Assembly (NCBI GenBank): GCA_020216985.1
Contig: JAIWOH010000058.1
Span: 1 to 10,000 of the forward strand
DNA length: 10,000 bases
Direction: 5' to 3'
Source: Nitrospira sp.
GTDB taxonomy: Bacteria > Nitrospirota > Nitrospiria > Nitrospirales > Nitrospiraceae
Both the position numbers and the translations under genes were made by a program. The notes beneath the pieces are model-generated. The model had not been told where the DNA came from. It saw nothing but the letters and a program-made list of their open reading frames with translations, and searched no databases. Within the stretch, counting starts at the first letter, position 1. The number at the start of each line of letters is the position of its first letter. Of this stretch, positions 6,753 through 10,000 are shown piece by piece.

Positions 6753-6772
6753 TTGATGCTCCTTTGATGCTC
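6753..6772 (-). repeat. 9-bp direct repeat with 11-bp period in the AIM24 leader
   Basis: GAGCATCAA occurs twice on the minus strand (6772-6764 and 6761-6753), two bases apart. The period of 11 is close to one helical turn. The second copy contributes to the GGAG ribosome site. It could be a regulator-binding site or chance. Confidence 0.35.
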
Positions 6773-6810
6773 TTGGTTTTACTCAGTTCTCGCCTGGCAC
6801 GACGCCGGCG

Positions 6811-6840
6811 ATTGTGTGGAAAGGAACCGGACCCTGTCAA
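6811..6840 (-). promoter_or_regulatory. Sigma70-like promoter for the AIM24-M48 gene pair
   Basis: A perfect -35 TTGACA (6840-6835) and a -10 CACAAT (6816-6811, four of six) are separated by 18 bases on the minus strand. The pair lies directly after the stop codon of the large membrane-protein gene (6854-6852) and would start transcription near 6804, giving a leader of about 57 bases. The palindrome CGCCGGCG (6810-6803) lies at the expected start site. No terminator is visible between the large gene and this promoter. Confidence 0.6.
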
Positions 6841-6851
6841 GTCGCGTGCGA

Positions 6852-9800
6852 TCAGTCAGGCTTGGGGGTCGTCGAGGGCTTCGCCGACGCCGATGTCAAT
6901 GCCGATACCCTGGAGGCGGGGATCGCCACCACGACGTCATGCTCGGGATCGCCGTCTTGGTCTTTTCCATCATGGCCGACGCTGTACAGGACCCCTTTGT
7001 TCAGATTCACCAACATCGGAAGCCCGGTGTACGGATCATAGAAATCTTGGCCGGCCTTGGCGATACGGGAAAACAGCTCGGCATCCGCCCCCCCACGGCG
7101 GATCCACGCCTGCAAGCCGGCGAGACGGAGGTGAGCCTCCGCATCGACGGCCATGCCATGGTAGCCGTCCCACGCTGGCAACGGATCGAGCCCGACGATA
7201 TTTTCAATAGGATTCGCCAGCACGTCCGTCATCGTCTCGGCCGGAGACCGACTAAACTCGCTCCGTTTCGGAAAGCCCCGGTGCCGCCCCTCATTGACCG
7301 CCTTGTACGAGGCGTCGTAATAGGCAGCGTAGCCGTTCAACCGACGTTGTTTGGGCAAGGGAAACCATGAGACAAGAGTCGCGTAGAATGAGTGCGCTTC
7401 TTCGGTCTCGGCTTTCAGTTGAGCGTCGTATGACGCGGCGGCCCGGGCAAGTTCGCCGTGCATCGGCCAGCGGATCGAGAGTTCCGCCTGGCTCAATGGC
7501 CTGAGCAGATGGGACAACCGGCCGACGTGTTTGCCGTCGAAATCGGGATCGGCCAAGAGCCCCGACGCCACCGTCGCGTCATCGCGGACCGCTTGAATCG
7601 CCAGCACCTTGACCGGAAGGGTTTTGGCCTGGGCCAACACGATCCGCCAAGCCTCCATGTCCGCTTCCAGTCTCTCTATGCCGACATCGGTTTGCTGAAG
7701 AAATCCCTCCGCAATATACAGATGATGAGCAAATGTGATCGAGTCGCACGGAGGAGCCACGGCCAGTCCGAATCCCCAGTCTTCAAACGGCAGACGTTGC
7801 CACTGCCGATACCGACCGAGCATCGCCTCTCCTTGACCGGCCCATCCACTCAGAAGAGCACGGTTCGCCTTCAACGCTCCGACAGGATCTCTCCCCCTCA
7901 TCCATCCGCTCAACACTCTCGCGGAGGCATGGGCGTGGTCGGTTGGAGAAGACCCGCCTTGATCTCCGAGACATGCTCGCTTGCGGTTGTTCGCACCTTG
8001 TCGCTCTGCATGCAGCCTCAATCCCGTCTGGATCGGATCCTGCCCGGCTGGCGCATCGAATCCCAGTAGCAACAGATAGCCGTTCGTATGGGGATCCGAC
8101 AAAGTACGCGGAGGAGCGGCCGTGAGATGTTGATAGAGAGGAGATGGCGCTTCTTCCAGCACGACCCAGGTCAAGCCGACCGCCACGATCCCCGACACAA
8201 CCACGGCACAGGCCAGAGAAACCGACGCGACAAGGAACAGAACCATCGCGCTCGTCGTGGAGACGCAGGACCGAAACCATTCAGAGACTCGGGCCCCGAT
8301 GCGGCTCGGGAATCCCGGCCGTTTTGTCTTGAACCGTTTCGTCGGTGAAGGAACGTCTGCTTTTCCACTTTGAGATTCGCCGGCCGTCTCAAATAACACA
8401 TCGACGGCCGCTGAAGCGGTCGACGTGAACGTGTTGCGCTCTTGCTCATCTGCCGGAAACCTCGGCAGAATTTTCCCTGTCGAGGCAATCGTCTCAATGG
8501 ATGATCGGACCGGCGATTCATCGACCGGTCGAATCGGTCCCCGACTCGCAGCCGTTTCCTCCGCACTTGACGACGACTCACGCGGCGATTTCCGGACCAC
8601 GTCATTGGATGATTTCCCGGCCACTTCCTCGTCATTGAAGCCCCGGATTGCCGGTTCCTCAGTCGCGCCATATCCATCTAAAAGCGACTCGGGCGCAGCT
8701 TCGCTCTCCAAGGGGAACTCAACCGTCTCTTCAGATTCCTCCTCTTCGAGTTGATCGCTTGACTCCTCACTTTCAACCGGCGTCTCGACGAGAACCGGTT
8801 GATCCGTCTCCCCCGCCGTATTGGGGGTCGCCGCCTCCTCCTCCGGCGGCAGCGGGGCTTCGACCATCACGGCGGCTGTCGACGCCCGTTCATCGACCAT
8901 GTTTTCATCGGACACGTCGAAAGCCGGCTCGTCGGCGCCGTTCTCGCCCGAATCGGTCACCGGCGCGTCAATGATCGCGTAACTCTGCTCTTCCATCTCC
9001 TCCGTCGTCTTCTCTGATTCTTGAGACGGAGACAGGAGTGAACGAACGGCAAATGAAGGCGTTTCTCCGGCAACGGTAATCGTCTGTTCGAGAACCGGTT
9101 CAGGATCATCCGCTACCGACGGCGCAGCGGCCACGGAATCGCCGGGCGTTTCCGATGAGTCGATCCGCTCCGCAAGATCGGCGGACTCTTCGTCACGCTG
9201 CGCTTCGGGAATCTCGATCGTGGCATCCGGAACTTGATCCCAAGGAACCGGCGCCTCCTCCGACACCGCCCGAACCGTTTCATCCTGCCAGGACGTCCCA
9301 TCCGCTTCTTTCGCTTCATTCGACAGACCGTCTTCTCCCGACGTTGGAGCGAGGGCCTCGGTCTCAGGCCGAATGGAAAAGCCGGACGGCTGCTCCATCG
9401 CATAGAACTCATCCGCATAGAACTCATCGGTCGTCGGAGAGGCGACCTCAGTGGCTGGTCTTTCTTCTGTCGAGTCGGCAGGGAGGGATTCTTGAACCGT
9501 ATCCGGCATATCGACCAAGGTAGGGTCTGCATCGCCGACCTGCTCTCTCCAGACCTCTGTGGCCGGCCCGGACGGACGATCGTCCAGACTGAGCGGATGC
9601 TCACATGGCGGAGTCGATTCTTCGGCCGCGCGGCCGGGCAGGGTATCAAGCGCGGCCTCTTCGGCCATCGGAGGAGACAGGTCATCTGAAGGGGAGAGGT
9701 CGTCATCCGAAAGGATCGGCGGTGGCGTACCGGGCTCGACGGCATGATCCACGTCGGTCGGCAAGGCGGGCATCGAATCGGCCGATAGGCTGGAGACCTC

Positions 9801-10000
9801 GGAAACCGGCGCACAAGAGATCTCCCCCTGTCCATTCGCGATCACGTCCGGAACACTCACCGCCGTGCCGGACAGTGCCGTGAGCACATCGCCGGCCGGT
9901 TCATCCGACAACCGTTGCACAGCCGTGTCAGTTGCCGCGTCTCCATCAAGCGACGGCGATTCTGTTGATTCGGAATCGAAAGCGGCTTCTACGATGTGGC
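6852..10000 (-). CDS. Large single-pass membrane protein with acidic disordered arm (N-terminus beyond window)
   Basis: The frame is open to the window edge (first whole codon at 9998), so 1,048 residues are visible and the true start is outside; GTG at 9920 is most likely an internal Val. Visible residues 1 to about 545 are very rich in Glu, Asp, Ser, Pro, Thr and Ala with few hydrophobics, so probably disordered. A basic patch (SPTKRFKTKRPGFPSRIGAR) precedes one membrane helix at about 584-614 (MVLFLVASVSLACAVVV onward); the positive-inside rule puts the acidic arm in the cytoplasm and the last 430 residues in the periplasm. That part contains NGYLLLLGFDAPAGQDP just after the membrane, a helical middle with RYRQWQRLPFEDWG, and near the end DPYTGLPMLVNLNKG and YSVGHDGKDQDGD, a pattern shared with many uncharacterised periplasmic proteins and resembling pseudopilin tails. 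I do not recognise a function. The next gene has its own promoter. Confidence 0.8.
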   Translation of the reverse strand, partial: HIVEAAFDSESTESPSLDGDAATDTAVQRLSDEPAGDVLTALSGTAVSVPDVIANGQGEISCAPVSEVSSLSADSMPALPTDVDHAVEPGTPPPILSDDDLSPSDDLSPPMAEEAALDTLPGRAAEESTPPCEHPLSLDDRPSGPATEVWREQVGDADPTLVDMPDTVQESLPADSTEERPATEVASPTTDEFYADEFYAMEQPSGFSIRPETEALAPTSGEDGLSNEAKEADGTSWQDETVRAVSEEAPVPWDQVPDATIEIPEAQRDEESADLAERIDSSETPGDSVAAAPSVADDPEPVLEQTITVAGETPSFAVRSLLSPSQESEKTTEEMEEQSYAIIDAPVTDSGENGADEPAFDVSDENMVDERASTAAVMVEAPLPPEEEAATPNTAGETDQPVLVETPVESEESSDQLEEEESEETVEFPLESEAAPESLLDGYGATEEPAIRGFNDEEVAGKSSNDVVRKSPRESSSSAEETAASRGPIRPVDESPVRSSIETIASTGKILPRFPADEQERNTFTSTASAAVDVLFETAGESQSGKADVPSPTKRFKTKRPGFPSRIGARVSEWFRSCVSTTSAMVLFLVASVSLACAVVVSGIVAVGLTWVVLEEAPSPLYQHLTAAPPRTLSDPHTNGYLLLLGFDAPAGQDPIQTGLRLHAERQGANNRKRACLGDQGGSSPTDHAHASARVLSGWMRGRDPVGALKANRALLSGWAGQGEAMLGRYRQWQRLPFEDWGFGLAVAPPCDSITFAHHLYIAEGFLQQTDVGIERLEADMEAWRIVLAQAKTLPVKVLAIQAVRDDATVASGLLADPDFDGKHVGRLSHLLRPLSQAELSIRWPMHGELARAAASYDAQLKAETEEAHSFYATLVSWFPLPKQRRLNGYAAYYDASYKAVNEGRHRGFPKRSEFSRSPAETMTDVLANPIENIVGLDPLPAWDGYHGMAVDAEAHLRLAGLQAWIRRGGADAELFSRIAKAGQDFYDPYTGLPMLVNLNKGVLYSVGHDGKDQDGDPEHDVVVAIPASRVSALTSASAKPSTTPKPD
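9399..9428 (-). repeat. Perfect 15-bp tandem duplication inside the large membrane-protein gene
   Basis: CGCATAGAACTCATC on the plus strand is present twice back to back (9399-9413, 9414-9428). In the protein it gives the doubled pentapeptide DEFYADEFYA within the acidic arm. It is in frame, so tolerated, and lies in a region already of low complexity. Confidence 0.85.

Noticed and set aside
9918..9920. GTG at 9920 as the start of the large membrane protein
   Set aside because: The frame continues upstream without a stop to the window edge with the same acidic composition, and no ribosome site precedes the GTG; treated as an internal codon.

Overview
This 10 kb window (roughly 60% G+C by eye) carries eight protein genes, all on the minus strand and closely spaced. 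The largest gap between genes is about 160 bases, so no stretch of 300 bases lacks a gene. I saw no rRNA, tRNA, CRISPR array, insertion sequence or phage gene. The set (a DUF4105/Lnb-type envelope protein with a barrel-like C-terminus, DUF3015, an M48 metallopeptidase, an AIM24 protein, and an aryl-polyene-type acyl carrier protein) fits a Gram-negative, diderm bacterium of moderately high G+C. Nitrospirota (Nitrospira-like) is my tentative guess, with Proteobacteria as the alternative; this is inference only.

Layout, in the direction of transcription (high to low coordinates): (1) 10000-6852, the C-terminal 1,048 residues of a very large protein: a long acidic disordered arm, one membrane helix, then a probable periplasmic domain of about 430 residues; its start lies outside the window. 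(2) A good sigma70-like promoter at 6840-6811 leads to an AIM24-family protein (6747-6064), followed by a membrane-anchored M48 metallopeptidase (5993-4839). (3) A second promoter with a perfect TATAAT and an upstream A-tract (about 4766-4729) leads to a small secreted DUF3015 protein (4676-4164). (4) A perfect 10-bp hairpin (4150-4121) separates it from a 648-residue DUF4105 envelope protein (4135-2189). (5) A tightly packed biosynthetic cassette runs off the left edge: a UbiE-like SAM methyltransferase (2108-1308), an acyl carrier protein (1305-1033) and an acyl/aryl-CoA synthetase-like AMP-ligase (1017 to beyond 1).

The cassette is the clearest functional unit. A free-standing carrier protein with the core LGLDSIDALEL, beside a divergent AMP-ligase and a methyltransferase, is the usual fringe of aryl polyene, flexirubin/dialkylresorcinol or ladderane-like type II fatty acid/polyketide clusters. 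Ketosynthases, dehydratase and acyltransferase would be expected just left of position 1. The right-hand genes look like envelope or housekeeping functions (membrane protease, AIM24, secreted small protein, envelope hydrolase-like protein) and may simply be neighbours. The most intriguing points are the DUF4105 protein with its permuted papain-like His/Cys pair, the hairpin around its start codon, the acidic membrane protein, and the altered motifs of the AMP-ligase.
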